Shown piece after piece: positions 11,701 through 26,000 of a stretch of 64,000 nt of DNA. The position numbers were made by a program, and so were the translations under genes. Numbering within the stretch: the first letter of the stretch is position 1; each line of letters starts with the position of its first letter. The notes under the pieces are model-generated. The model worked only from the letters and a program-made list of their open reading frames with translations. It was not told the origin of the DNA and did not search any database. The DNA comes from Anthonomus grandis grandis (Eukaryota; Arthropoda; Insecta; Coleoptera; Curculionidae): positions 6,634,001 to 6,698,000 of the forward strand of contig NC_065550.1 of assembly GCF_022605725.1 (NCBI RefSeq), read 5' to 3'.

Positions 11701-14700
11701 TACTGACTGAAAGAGAAAATCTAAGGCCGTTTTTGAAAGTGATACAGAAGTCTCATCTTGTGGGGGACCAGCATTAGTAGCCATCGTATTTGGTGTTTGT
11801 GACAAAAGCTGGTTGATCTTTAACTTAGTTTTTACAATGGTTCCAAAACTACTTTCGTGCATTTTGTACCGCGGATCTAAAAAAATTGCTATATCGTGTA
11901 CAGACGCCTTCAGTGTCATTAACATCAAATCTTGACCTTATCTGCTTAGATACAATCTCTTTAAACTTTTTTATGTCAGGCAAGGCAAATTTATCATCGA
12001 AAGTTGAAAATTTTTCTAAAAGGGATTGAACAATTGGCAAAACTATTGATATGGTTGGAGAGTTTTCTGATTGAAGAAATTGATAGCAATCAAAAACCGA
12101 TTAATCTATAATATCTTTTCCGAATAATTAACTATATATTTTTATTTTTAGGCTAATGAGGTTTTTTTGGTTTTTCGATTTTAAAAACCGTATTTGTTTT
12201 TTCGGTTTTAAAACGAAGTTTTCTAATAAACGGTTTTAACCGAAACCGGTTTACCGGTTACCTGTATATTTATTTTTTTATGGATTTATCCGTAGTTTCA
12301 GCAACATTTTCTTGGCTCATAATGGCACAAATATTTGGTGAATTCTTACTACATGTAGCATTTTTAGCTAAGTTCAATATTACTAAAGAAATCACTACTA
12401 AGTCTGCATAAACCAAAACAAACAACTGATCACGTTTTAACTGACGCGTACTTAGGAGGAACGCATCAATTTACATGGACTTAGCAACAACGCAGTTACT
12501 GACCGAAATACTCCTATGCAACGAAATTTTTGCTAGTTACGGCAAAATAAGTAGGTTATTTTATGGTTATGATGTTTCAAACGACAATTTTACCATAAGT
12601 ATAATATACAGGAAACATAAATTAAAGCAAGAATGTGTTCAAAAATCATTTTTCAAATTTTTTGTATATAGCTTAAAAATAAAAAAAGAGAAAAAAATTC
12701 GCATTTTTTTCTTTGAGCGCAAGCAGTTTTGTACTCTCTATGGGCCCTAGAAAAGGACTATGTAAAGAATTTTTTTAATGTTATATAATACCAGAAAACC
12801 GTTTTGTAAATTGTTACCTTATTGACTAATAAAAAGAAAAACCCACAGCATGTTGTGTCGGCATCTTATCAAACTCGTCTATGCAACAGCACCCTTGATC
12901 CGCTATTACTAATGCACCTGCTTCAAGTGAATATTCCCCACCTCCTTCTCTCGCCATTGTCACTGTTAAACCAGATGTTGTACTTACATTACCACAAACA
13001 TACACACCTAAAATATATTTTATTATAAATATCATTAATCCAAAATACCTAATAGCAATAAAGCAATAAAAATTGTTGCAATTACTTAATGACTCAATCA
13101 AATAACTTTAATTCGTGAATAATAATTTAATTATGAATAACTGGAGATAGTAGACCAGATAAAGAATGAATATAATGACGTAAAACAGTTAAAGGTATCG
13201 TAACCAAAATTCGTACCACTTTTATTGGTTTTTGAAGAAATTTTTCAGACATCGAAACGACATGCTGCTGTAATGATATACAGATATAATCATTCAAACC
13301 TCGCCTATAGGAAATAGTCGATGAACGTAAGCGAGAGGGGACATATGGAGTCCGCATGAGACAGACACAGGGCACAATACATGCCGTTTCCAAATTAATA
13401 CGTTTGGCAACACAGATATTTCTGCCGCATGGCTCTCCGCTCGTTCATCGAAAAACGAGACAATTCTTATCCCCACCACACTGCACCGCCAATGTGAGAT
13501 TGCATTTTAAACGTTTACGTTGTTTTTATTCCTATGTAAAGATTAAATTTAAAACAACTCGCTATTTTCTTGTTAAAATGTGTTCTCTTGAGGAAAAAAA
13601 GCAAATTATTAAGTGGTATTACGCCGGCAGTTCTGTCGATGAAATATCAGGCAGAATTGCATTCACGTTCGAAAATCGGCCCATTTCCGTGCGCAGCACA
13701 ATTTTTGCAATTATCCATAGGTTTGAGACCTTTGGGTGCTTGCAAAATTGCAGGAAATGCTAGCAACCACCTGTAGTTAGACCGTTAGGCGAAGAAAGGG
13801 AGCTTCGAGAGGTTAATGTTTGTGTTGTTGCTGAAATGAACCTTGCAATAGTACAACCATTGCCAAAGAAACGGGTATTGAGCCTTTAAGGGTTAGAAGA
13901 ATTTTAAAAAGAAATAAGTACAAGTGCTATAAGTTGCAAAAAACTCGAGAAATTTTCCCACAGGACCATGAGAGACGGATAGAATTTTGCCAAGTATTGG
14001 AAAAGGCAAATCGGGACGAAATGTTTATTAGTAACATTTTATTTTCAGATGAGTCCTCTTTCTCTATTTCTGGTAAACATAATCCGTCCATTACAGTGGG
14101 TTATTCGAGAGAAAATAAGCACATAAGCATACCAACATGTACACAATACCCTCAAAAGGTTAATGTATGGGCTGACATTTTAGGTGATTCAATTATAGGC
14201 CCTTTTTTTATCGATGGAAACCTTAAATACCTTAATCTTTTGAGGGATGAAGGTCTTCCTGCTATTCGAGGGCTCAATATCAATTTAGAACAACTTTGGT
14301 TTCAACTGGATGGTTGTCCCGCTCATAACGCATTAGTGGTACGTCAATTTCTCAAAACGTCTTTCCCTGATCGAACAATCAGTGGAAACGGTACTACTAA
14401 ATGGCCCACCAGAAGCCTCGATTTAGCCCCCAATGATTTTTTTCTTTTAGGATACCTAAAAAACAAATTTATAGGCACGAAAATGAACGGGCTACTAATT
14501 TAGAAGAGCTTTGTGTTAAAATTAGGCAAGCATTTAATAGTATCTCCATTGAAATGTTGTGGAACACGAGAAGGTCGTTTTATTATCGATTGACGTACTG
14601 CACTGCTAAACAGGGTGGCCTTTTTGAACCTGACATAAGATAATTTTAATTTAATATTATTAAATTAACTTAATTTTTTGCTTTATTTTGAATTAATTTT

Positions 14701-17055
14701 TTTAATTCCTACCCAATATTTAGTTAATTTATGTTTACAACATTATTGCAGTCGGTTTTTAGTTTATTTTTTGCTGTTAGGACAGGCAGCAGCAAAGACT
14801 CAAAGGAAACAATTTTTTTTTATTTGCCACAGAGTAGTGCATCCCCGCTTGAACGCCTTAAGAATACTGAAAGGTTTCGGTTTCGGGCTTCGGCGGGGTC
14901 CGCTGCTTCGAGTATGTTGTCACAACGTTGCCAGCTACCGCGATATATAATTCCTATAGGCGAAGTTAGAATGATCATATCTGTATACCCAGTTAAAATA
15001 TTTAAAAGGTTATTTAGACAACAAACTTGATCTCTCACACGGTTAGGAGCATCTTCAGTACTTTAATTTTTTTTACAATTATACTGATATTCCGACTAGG
15101 TTTTGTTGCAAGTACCAATAAAGTCTTCAGTTTTACATATTTTTCAAGAAGTAAAAAACAAGCTTAGCCAAGAAGCTTAGACTTGTTTTTTAAGATATAC
15201 CTTGCAGCGAACTGACGGAGTCCACTGTGTGTGTTTATTTTGGTTTTTTCGATAAGCTTCAATGGAACAACCCAATATTAATAAGCTAAATGAGTGTCTC
15301 TGTTTAATAGAGGGACACATATTTTGTGATTTATTTTATAAATGGCCATTACAATTTACCAAATTTTCATCACTTATTATTATTGTATTATTTTATCTAT
15401 ATTAAAGTAACTAAGAAAATCAAGCTTTCTGAATAATTGAAATGTTTTTTTTTTAATATTAAGAAATTAACTTTATTTGTAAAATTTGATTAAACGATTT
15501 TAACCAAAATACTTTTATAAACTATTTTCAGCTTTTAAGATGTTTCTATTATCAATAATTATCAAATATAAAAAAATTAATAATAATATATAATAAATAT
15601 CATAAAAAAATTGTAGTTTTCGATTTTTTAATCCTGAAGATTGAAACTTGGGCAGTAGATTTATTACATTATATAGTGCAAAAAAACTATAAGTTTTTTA
15701 CTGATTTTATTGTGTATATGAAAAACCGTCATATTATATATACCTCTTGGAGACACATTCGAACAGCTTTTTAACATTTGGCTTTTTCCAAGTCCAGGAT
15801 CGCCAACCATAAGTATATGTGATTCTGATCTAGTGGTAGGCTGTTTGGTACCACCAAACAACCCTAAAAGTAACCCAGCTTTAACTAACTCATGTCCAAA
15901 AATAGTTGGACACAGAGACTGAACCAAATAACGAAACAAGTTTGGTTGAGCATGAATTTTCTAAAAGAAAAAAATGTTAGTGCTCTTATAGTTCATGTAC
16001 AGTTATGTACCTGAATAGCTGAATAATCTTCAGGTGTAAAAATGATTTTCGCATATGGGCTGTTGCTGCTTTCATTGTTATTATTGTACACTGCCACTGC
16101 TTGTAAATATAAATTAAAAACTGAGTTTTGCTTGTTTTTGCCTTTATTGCCATTCGGGTCTACGACCTTAAATTTGAGTTTCTTTTATAAATATATAAAA
16201 TTTTAAAATGCTAAAATACCTTAATGATACCTGTGATAGTTATATCATCACCACAAATACATGTTTTAACTAAATCATCAGTCAATTCACATTTTAAACT
16301 TTGTGGGATTTTCGAAACGTCACCCTACAAAAATTGTTTAGTTTCGTATTTAAGCAAGTTATTTCCTAAAATGTGCGTCGAACTATTAAATAGTTATATA
16401 ATAATAATTATACAACTAAATTCTGATAATTATAAATAGGTAGGTATAGTAAAAGTTGTTGTGTAAAAATGAGCCGGTATTCTCAAAAATAAAAAGTACT
16501 TAAAAAACATTGTCAGTAGGGAATCAATAATTCAGTTTTATTATGCATATGTACATTCACGTATAGCCTATGGCATAATGTTTTGGGGATCTCATGCAGA
16601 GTCAATAAAAGTGGTGTGTCTTTTACTTTTTATTTTTATTTTACTTAGCTCTAACTATTTTAATTATTATTCTAATTATTTTCATTTTTTTATGCTACAA
16701 AGGTGTGATACTCATATGTATTTTCCTCATTCTCACTTAGGATCTCCCAAGATCACAAAATTTCTTATCTCAGATAATAAACTTAAGGTATGCTAAACTT
16801 AGCACTGTGCTTGAAAGACACTGTTAATCAAAGTCATGCTACATAATTACATTTTGAAAAATGCCTCTTATATTTATAAATAAATTTAAAAAAGAGATGC
16901 TAAGCTTTAACTGAAGTAAAAAACTACATGTAAAATACCAATTTTATTGTATTGTAAGTATTCTTTTGCAATTGATTAACAATCATTTTCCATTTACCAC
17001 AGAAACTGTATATAATTTCATTTCCTGTAAGTGGGTGACCGTTGGAAATAAAGAC

Positions 17056-17090
<35 letters not shown>

Positions 17091-20000
17091 TAATGAAGTA
17101 GGTACATAAGAAGTATCGGGGACAATATTTGGTTTTTTAATTCAATTTTCAAAAGTAATCAATTTTTTATACAATTAATCAATATGTGGATTGTAAAATG
17201 TAAACCCTCGAAATCAGTTTAAAATAGTAAAGCTAAAAGAACAACAAACATACATATGTGGAAAATAAAATTCTTACTAAAATTTTAATTTAATAACAGC
17301 AAATGATTTTAATACATTTTTTACATATTCACCATTAGACTGTAACAAAATTCTTCTTACTCCTTTTGTTGAGCCAAAGATATCAAATAGTAAAACATAT
17401 AATAATTGGCCCGAGAATAAATCAAATATTTATTAATACATTACGACAGAAAAGCACTAGTTCCAGGAGATCCAGACACTATTAAGAAAATGAAACAATG
17501 ATATAGAAAATAGGTGGAAAATTTGAATTTTCATTTATATATCCCTATCTTAATCTGAGAATTAGAAGAGGATGGGAATAAGATGATATTTTTTTAGTAA
17601 TTAGACTCATTGTAAGAGAAAAACACTATATTTTTGCAATTTGATTTGCTTTAGTTATAACTACTACAAAGGATTAGTTTGGGGTTTTTGGAATACTAAT
17701 TTTGATGCTTACCTTGGATAACTTGTTAGCTTAACCAAGTTAGTTTGCAAGATGTTGTTATTGTATTGTTAACTTATGTAATGGGTTTCTGTCATAAATA
17801 AATAAATTTGAATGTAGTAAAAACCGAATGTATGACCTTCTCTCTGAGAAGGAATTAGAGCACTAGAAATCCAGAAAAAATAAAATGCCTGGGAAATTTT
17901 CAGCCTCAACAATTTTTAGTAGAACATTAACTTTTTTAATGTATCTCTTATTCTGTTTGATGTTAATATATTTAAAGTAATTAAAGATATACATTTTTGA
18001 TCGAGATTTTTAGTGTTTCTAACAAAAAATGGCACCTAGATGTGATAACTTTTGTGGATGCCACATAATTATCCAAATAAATACATAAATAAATTCCTAA
18101 GATAATACAATAAGAACTTAAACCCTAAAATATTAAAATAGAATAATTGTTTTAGTTAATAGTGTTTTCATAACATATTTGACTTTGTTATTATAATTTT
18201 TTTCTTAATAACAGTTTATTACATTATCTTGTTTTAAATATATTTATTTATCTTTTAATATAGCATATAAATATTTATTTTTCATTTGATTTAGTCGTTT
18301 ATTAATAGGATACTCTAGTTTTTTTTTATTCTGGCAGTTATATTTCGAAGATTCTCATTTGCTCTCGTATTAGAACTGTTGACTTCATAATTTTACTTAG
18401 GTTTACCATTTTTTTGATAGTATTATATTTTATTATGTATATAAGTTTTGGTTGTTTAAGGATTTTGATTTTTTTAAAATTTAGTAAATAGAACATTTTG
18501 TATTGCTTTAGATAGTGTTCTTGCATTTATTGAGGGGAATTTCTTTATTATCTTATTTTGTAGTTTTTCGAATAAATACACACCTGTATTATCAACATGA
18601 AATTAGGTACCGTAATATGGAGGGAAGCTGACCAATGGGGCGAACTTGACCAAAATAATTCAAAAAAATGATTTATAATGTAAGATTTTTAAATTATTAA
18701 GAAGCTAAAGCTCAGACTGTAAATGAAAAGGCCACGGATGCATCGTATTTGGTTAGTTACCGCATTGCCCAAGCAGGAGAAGCGCACACCGGAGAACAAA
18801 TTTTTAACACGATTAACATATATTTTGAAGAAAACTCGTACAAATATGATTGCATTGATATTTGTACCGATGGAGCCAAGGCTATGACAGGTAGAACAGC
18901 AGGAGCAATATCACGAATAAAAATGAAAGTGCCAAATTATAGTTCCAGCCACTGCATCCTGCATAGATAATCACTCGCGGTTAAGAAAATGCCACCAAAT
19001 CTAAAATTGGTTCTTGATGAGTCAGTAAAAATAATTAATTTTGTCAAGTCACGTCCACTACAATCCCGATTGTTCTCAATATTATGTGTAGTAAGATTAT
19101 GGTAGCGATCATAAAACACTATTGCTCCATACTGAAGTGAGATGGTTGTCTCGGGGTAAAACTGTGACAAGGCTTTTTGAACTAAGAATAGACTTATAAG
19201 CTATTCTTACAGATGTTCCTTTTAATTTAAAATACCGCTTGTCCGATAAAAAGTGGTTATTTAGACTAGTATTTTTAGTAGACATGTTTGGAAAACTTAA
19301 CAAATTAAACCTGTCACTACAAGGAAAACAGACAACAGTTTTCAATGCTAACAACAAAATAACGGCTTTTAAGAGAAAATTAGATTTTTGGATTACTTGT
19401 TTTCGTAAAAGAGAAATCGAAAGCTTTTCATTGCTAAGCGAGTTCCATAGTCACCATAGTCTTAGAGATATTTCAAAATGAAATATTTGTCGAATTGGTG
19501 CAGTATCTCAATGATCTGCAAGGGACTTTTGAATCTTACTTTCCTGAAGAACAGAATACAAAACTGAAAATAAACTCATGGATTCAAAACCCTTTTTCCT
19601 CTAAATTGCAGAAGCCTGAAAATATGTCACATCAGATCTATGAATCATTTTTAGAAATGACATCGGATACAAGCATGGAATCATTGTTCAAAACAATTTC
19701 ACTAAATGATTTTTGGTGCAGGGTTCGTAATGAATATCCACAACTTGCCACAGAAGTTTTGAGTGTTCTTCTGCCGTTCCCAACAGCGTATTTGTGTGAA
19801 ACTGGATTTTCAGCATATACAGCTATAAAAACAAAATACCGCAATAGACTGGATGCCAAACCAAACATGAGAATTCAACTTTCTTCTATCAAGCCTGACA
19901 TTACCCAGTTGATGGGGAATAAAAAACAATTATACATGCCTCGCATTAAATGAATTTAGTGTTATCATTTGCTTACTAACTCACTACTTACTGCATCTAT

Positions 20001-23000
20001 CTTTTTTTGTATGATTATTAATAAACAATTTACATAAATAAAAGTTAAAATACGTTTTTTTAAAAGGGTTCCGTCACGAAAAAAGTTTGAGTAACACTGG
20101 TCTACAATATTTAACTATAAAAAAGAGTGATCAAACTTTATCTATAAAGTGAAATCTATTTAGCTCCTGTCTTTTGTTTTTATGGAATTTTAGATTTTAT
20201 CATATATTTATGGCATAAGTGTAAACAAAAAAAAAAGAAAAAATATTGTTTCTTTTGAGTTTTTTGTAAATTACGCATTATTTTCTTAAAATTAGGGTCT
20301 AGTGGACCGGGTGGGTGAATTTATATTTTAATCCGGTAACAACCCGGAGTAAAATATTAGCCTAATTAACTTCTATTAGATTCTGATTTTGAAGATTTAT
20401 TGGAAAAAGAATCAAGTGATCATTCTTCAGACCCTGAAGATCTACCATTATCTCAGTTAGTGAGGCCAATGTCTGATGACGACCAACTGAGGTTGGTGCT
20501 GTCGAAAGAAGTAGATAAAATATTGAAATAGGCTCTTGGGTGGTCGTATAATATTTAACTAAAAAGTCTGTTAAACATTATATAGGAAAAGTTATATCCA
20601 CTAGTATTCATAATGAAGTAAAAATAAAAAAAATATATAAAAACATTGTTTGTAATCCGAAAAAGACGTTGATAAAGTACTTAAAAGTCATTTAAAGGGT
20701 TCATTATAAACCTAAATATTTCTATGTGCTTTATAAACCTAATTGATTTTTTTGTTGAATTCTTCCAAATATGTAGAAGTTGTGTTAATTGTTCTATATA
20801 TTTACCTATTTCAAGCCTGTAGTACTAAAAAGGGTGGTTAAATTCGCCTATCGACATAATGAAAGTGATTAATGATTCAATTTCAATAGTCAGTCAAGTT
20901 CACCCCAACACGGGGCGAAGTTGACCATTACAGTTTTTGTTCTTTTAATACCTTAAAGCCTAACACAAATAATGCATATTTCATTAAGTATTATTAATAT
21001 TCGTAAAGACCCATAATATAGGCTATATGTATATACGTTATTTGTAATACACTACTAAAGATTCCTCTTAGTTCAAAATTGGTCAAGTTCACCCCGTTTT
21101 ACGGTATCGTAGATTTGGTTCAATAAAACTGTTATATATATTTAGCTCATTAGGAATTTAATTAATGTGAGTATCTTCTTATCGCACCTTTAAAAGATAC
21201 TTTTTTACTGATGACACTGTTAATAGGTGTTTTCCTTATTTTTTTTTTAATTTATGATTCAGTTTAATTTTTTTCGCTTAAATAACTTTTTCTATTAATA
21301 ACAGTAATTTTTCTCTGTAATAGTTTATGACAAGTTCTACGAAAGCCCATTTTGTACAGTTGTTCTAGAAGGAATGCAAGGTCTATCTAATTCTTAAAGT
21401 TCTCGGTAATTGAACGGTAATTATTTAAATCATCTGTAGCTCTTTTCTTATGGACTGGAATAATTTTAGCTATTTTAAAAACAGGCAACAGGCAGTAAAG
21501 CTGACTAATGACGAGGGTGTGGTAACTTCTGGGTCGAAAAATGTAACTCAGGGAGTCCCACAAGGGTCGGTGTTGGGACTACTTCTCTTTATAATATTTG
21601 TGGCTGACTTAAGTCATAAAATAATTAACTGCAGGTATCACAAGTATGCAGATGATTTACAAATTTATCTGCCATCATTGATTGGTTGCCTGCCTGAAGC
21701 TTTGGATTTAGTTAATGCTGACTTACAGAGGATCTCCGATTGAGCTGACAAAGACTCACTTTTTATAAATTCTGGTAAAACACAGGCAATCCTGTAGTCA
21801 AGAAATGAAAGTACTTTGAATAATGGAGCACCAAGTAAATTAAATATTAAGGGTGTTGAATTGGAATGGGTAGATCAACTGGGCCTTTGTATGGATAATC
21901 GAATGTCATTTAATGCGCATGTAAATAAGATCTGTCAACAGTCATATTATAAATTAAAGTCATTATATGAATTTAAGGATATTTTGCCTGCTAGTACAAA
22001 AAAATCCTTACAGAGAGTTTAGTGCTTAGTATTGCTGGATACTTAAATATTGTATATGGTCTTTTTTAAAAGAACAAAATAAATATAAAATCCAGAAAAT
22101 TCAAAATTCCTGTGTAAGATTTACTAGAAATTTACCTCGGAGGGTTCATGTGAGTGAGCATGTAAAGCAGGTCTATAGTCTTAATATAGCCCAAAGAAGA
22201 TTTTTGGGTATAAGCTGCACTATACATAAATTACTTAATTTTCATGAACCAGAATATCTGTCAGAATTCCTTATTCAAAAAGGAGATACACATAATGTAA
22301 ATATTCGCTATAAAAGCACACTGGCAATGCCCCAGCATAAGACTGAATTTCTGAAAAGTTCTTTCATATACATATATTGTTTACTTCTGCCTGTATTTAC
22401 AATGGTCTGCCTGCAGAAATTAAAGATTTAGGTATGGCTTGTTTTAAGTCGAAATTAAAAAAATTTTTGGAGATTGCTGATATTTTACGGATTTACGGAT
22501 GTAACTTTGATTCTAGTATGGTTCTCTGAATCATTTTTGTTCAAATTTTTATTTTTAAGAAAATTGTACTATGTCCTTTTACTATTAATTGTGGTGGTTA
22601 ATAAAACACGCCTAGCGGTACTTTCCATTTTTGTATGTATATAGAATAGATGTAATTTATTTGTTGCATACAATAAAGATTATTTTATTTCTTTTTTTTT
22701 TATTTATTTTATTTTCAGTTCTCGTGGATAAATCGCTTTGGCTAACACTTCATTTATTAATTCTGTTATTTTGGGTCCAGTTATATCGAATGCTGACTTT
22801 GTAATGTTTTCAATTTCTTGTAAAATTGTTTTATTAAACTAATAGTCTCGTTTTCGTCTTCTTCATATCAAGTAAACTCAGGTTTTTTTAAATTTTATTT
22901 GCCAGTTTATTTTCAATAATTGAGAAATAATTATTCATAACAATAATATCTTTCGTCTCCATCACTAGTTGTAAAAAATATTTCCTGCCACAGATTGGCC

Positions 23001-26000
23001 TAAGCCGACGATTTAAAATTTTGTTGGAGAATTGCCACTGTTGAAGACTGTAATTTTTTTCAGCAGGTTCTTATTTCAAATAACAAATATAAAATTCACA
23101 TTCAAATAACAAGACAAAACAAAATTGGCGATGTTTCACTTGAGCAAAAACCACAAATTTTAGATCTTGGTGTTATATTAAAAACTCACATTTATTCATC
23201 ATATCTTCCCTGAGATTCCGGAATGTTGGGTTTTTGTGATAAGGAAATTAATGATCTTTCTGAAATTAAACTTTTATGGAAGCTTGTTAGTAACCAAACA
23301 GATAGCTCATTTCTTCTAACACAACTATCTTTTCATATTCCTTGGTTGCAAGCAAGATGCAAGCCATGTTTTGCCCTTGGTCAGGCTAGATCCAATATCC
23401 AACAACCTTCAAAAACATCCCATTTTTGTTATGTATAGAAACTTTAATTGTGGCGCTATGGATTGCGATATACATTACCATCATTTACTAGATTCTTGCT
23501 AAATGTAGAAACTCCGTCATTTAATATAATTCATTAAGTAATAATGTAATTCTCACTTTATTTATACTAGTCTATCTATGTATTTCTGGATTTTTAAAAT
23601 GTTTAACTACTCACACGTTTTTTTTAAACAGTGGTTTTCGATAAATCCGTGGTGGGAAGTTTTCAAATGAACACCCTGTATATGTATTTCTGTTAAAGTT
23701 ATTCTGTTAAAGTTATACTTTGTCGACAAGATACAAGATGTTTTATGATAATAAATGTTGGTTTATATTAATTATTGGGAAATATTAAAATAAATGGGAA
23801 TTAAAATCTAACTTACATCAATCTCTTGCAAAACAACATTTTGTATATCAACAGTCTTTGTACCGGGAGAATCATATAATGGCTCAAACTTCTTTACTAG
23901 TTTACAGTTTTGACATTTCTCGAGTGGTGTGAAACATTTATCCTTCTGTTTCAAGACTTGGGTAGTATCACAGGCATTGCAGTGAAATGTCATGTAGTCA
24001 CATACTAGCTCAACTGGGCTTACTTTTATGACTGTGCCTCTTAAAGAAACTAACTTACCTGCAAAGCATTTATTTTAAAAAATTGGCATTTTTTTTTAGA
24101 ATTTAGCTACCAGATATATTGGTCAAATAATTTCTTAAATGTACTTACCGAGATAAGTCACATTGACCTCTTTAATAAATTGTATAGGTTCATAATTTAT
24201 AAGTCTACACCTTATTTCCTTTTTCATAACATTCTGATCAACAATGTTCAAATGCTGATACATAGCCAAATTAATGCAGTTTAAAGTGAATTCGGTGTTA
24301 TTGACTAAGTCTTCAGCAAACGCTGGCCATTCACTGCAAAACTGGTCATCTAGCATTAAGTATTTATAATCCAAAGGGAAATACTTTTCCTTCTTAATTT
24401 GTGGTAACTGGTAAAACTGTTGGCTTCGTAATATATGGGAAGTGAAAGCTTTTGTGTTCTGCTTAATTTTATTTACATCTCCTGCTAAAGGTTAAAGAAA
24501 GTCATTTTAGATAAAAGCCCTTATTTCTTTATTATAGTTTTAGCATAAAATATAATTTAAAACCTAAAAGCTAACAATCAAGAGTATAAAAAAACATGGA
24601 AATAATATATTTTTCAATGTTAGCATATACAGGGCGAGTCGGAAGGAACGCACCAACTCCAGGTGAGTATTGTACATGTAATAATAATTTAAAAAAAAAC
24701 CATATGTTCTTATGCGATTCTCACTTATTTTCAAAATATATTCTCACTTATTTCATAATTACAAACAAAGAAAATTCCCTATATAAACGAGCTAACGAGA
24801 TTAACTATAGCGCTGTTTAAAAAAAAATATATTCAAAAAAATCGCCATTAACCTCTAAACACATTCTACTTTGTCTGCAAAGGGTCTTCATTGCTTTCAA
24901 GTCACTCATGTCTGTCTTTGACAAACATTGCCGCATTTCTAATGCGTCGAATTAGGGCCTCCCTAGTGTCGAGTTTTACTTTGTACACCTTATTTTTAAA
25001 CCAGCTCCACAAACAATGGTCCAGTGGTGTGAGATTTGGAGATCTTGAAGCCAACTAATAGGACTACCGCGACCAATCCATAGTCCTGGAAACTCTTCGT
25101 CCAAAGTTGGTGTTTAAAGGATGTTCCTCTAATAATGCTTTTAACTCATTTCGCAAAAAAATAAGCCGTTCTCTCCTGTGAGACGATTGTCTAAAATGTG
25201 TGGGCTAATTAAATCACTATCGACCATACTACACTACACGTTTACCGAAAACTTGTGCTGAAAATAAGTTTCAACTGTTGCATGTGCATGTGGAAGTTGC
25301 TTCATCAATAAAAAGTATGCATGGTTGATTATTATTTATCCAACCAATAATCTTCCGGTTGTAGGTGCTGAAGATGGTATGTATATAGGCCTTGCTCATG
25401 GAGCGTGTTGATTACTCTTTTATGACCAATGACCAATTGAGTAGCAATTCTTCGTGAGCTGGTCATTGCATCATCTTCTACCAAATTCAGAACATTTTAT
25501 ACTTCTAAACCTTGTCGAGTGGCTCCCTCAGGTGTTATGTTAGTATTGGGCAGAGTTCCGATCTTGCAAAGTTTATTAAAAACTCTGATAGACACGGTTT
25601 TATCCGACTTTCTCAGGGAATGCTACAGCTGCTGTAGCATTACAAAAACCATCAACAAAAACCATATTTGCATATACTACATTAAACCATTTTAATTACG
25701 CCATAATTTGAAAACAAATGAGAATCAGTTAAGAACATATTATTTTTTTTACATTATTTTCACGTGTAGAATACTCACCTGGAATTTGGTGCATTCCTCC
25801 TGACTTACCCTGTATAACTACATATTTGTTGATTACTCGGGAAATTAATTGGTATTTATTACTTTAGTTTACAAGCTTTTTTTCGGATAGGTATCTAAGG
25901 CTGATAAACCTAAAAAACTCTGAATCATTAAAAAAAAAAAGGTTGAGATGGATTTAATACATATTTGAATGATTTCATAATAAGTTGATTTCATGATAAG

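Noticed and set aside
12475..12750. 91-codon plus-strand frame
   Set aside because: Lys/Phe-rich C-terminal half typical of AT-rich DNA; no recognisable family or start signal.
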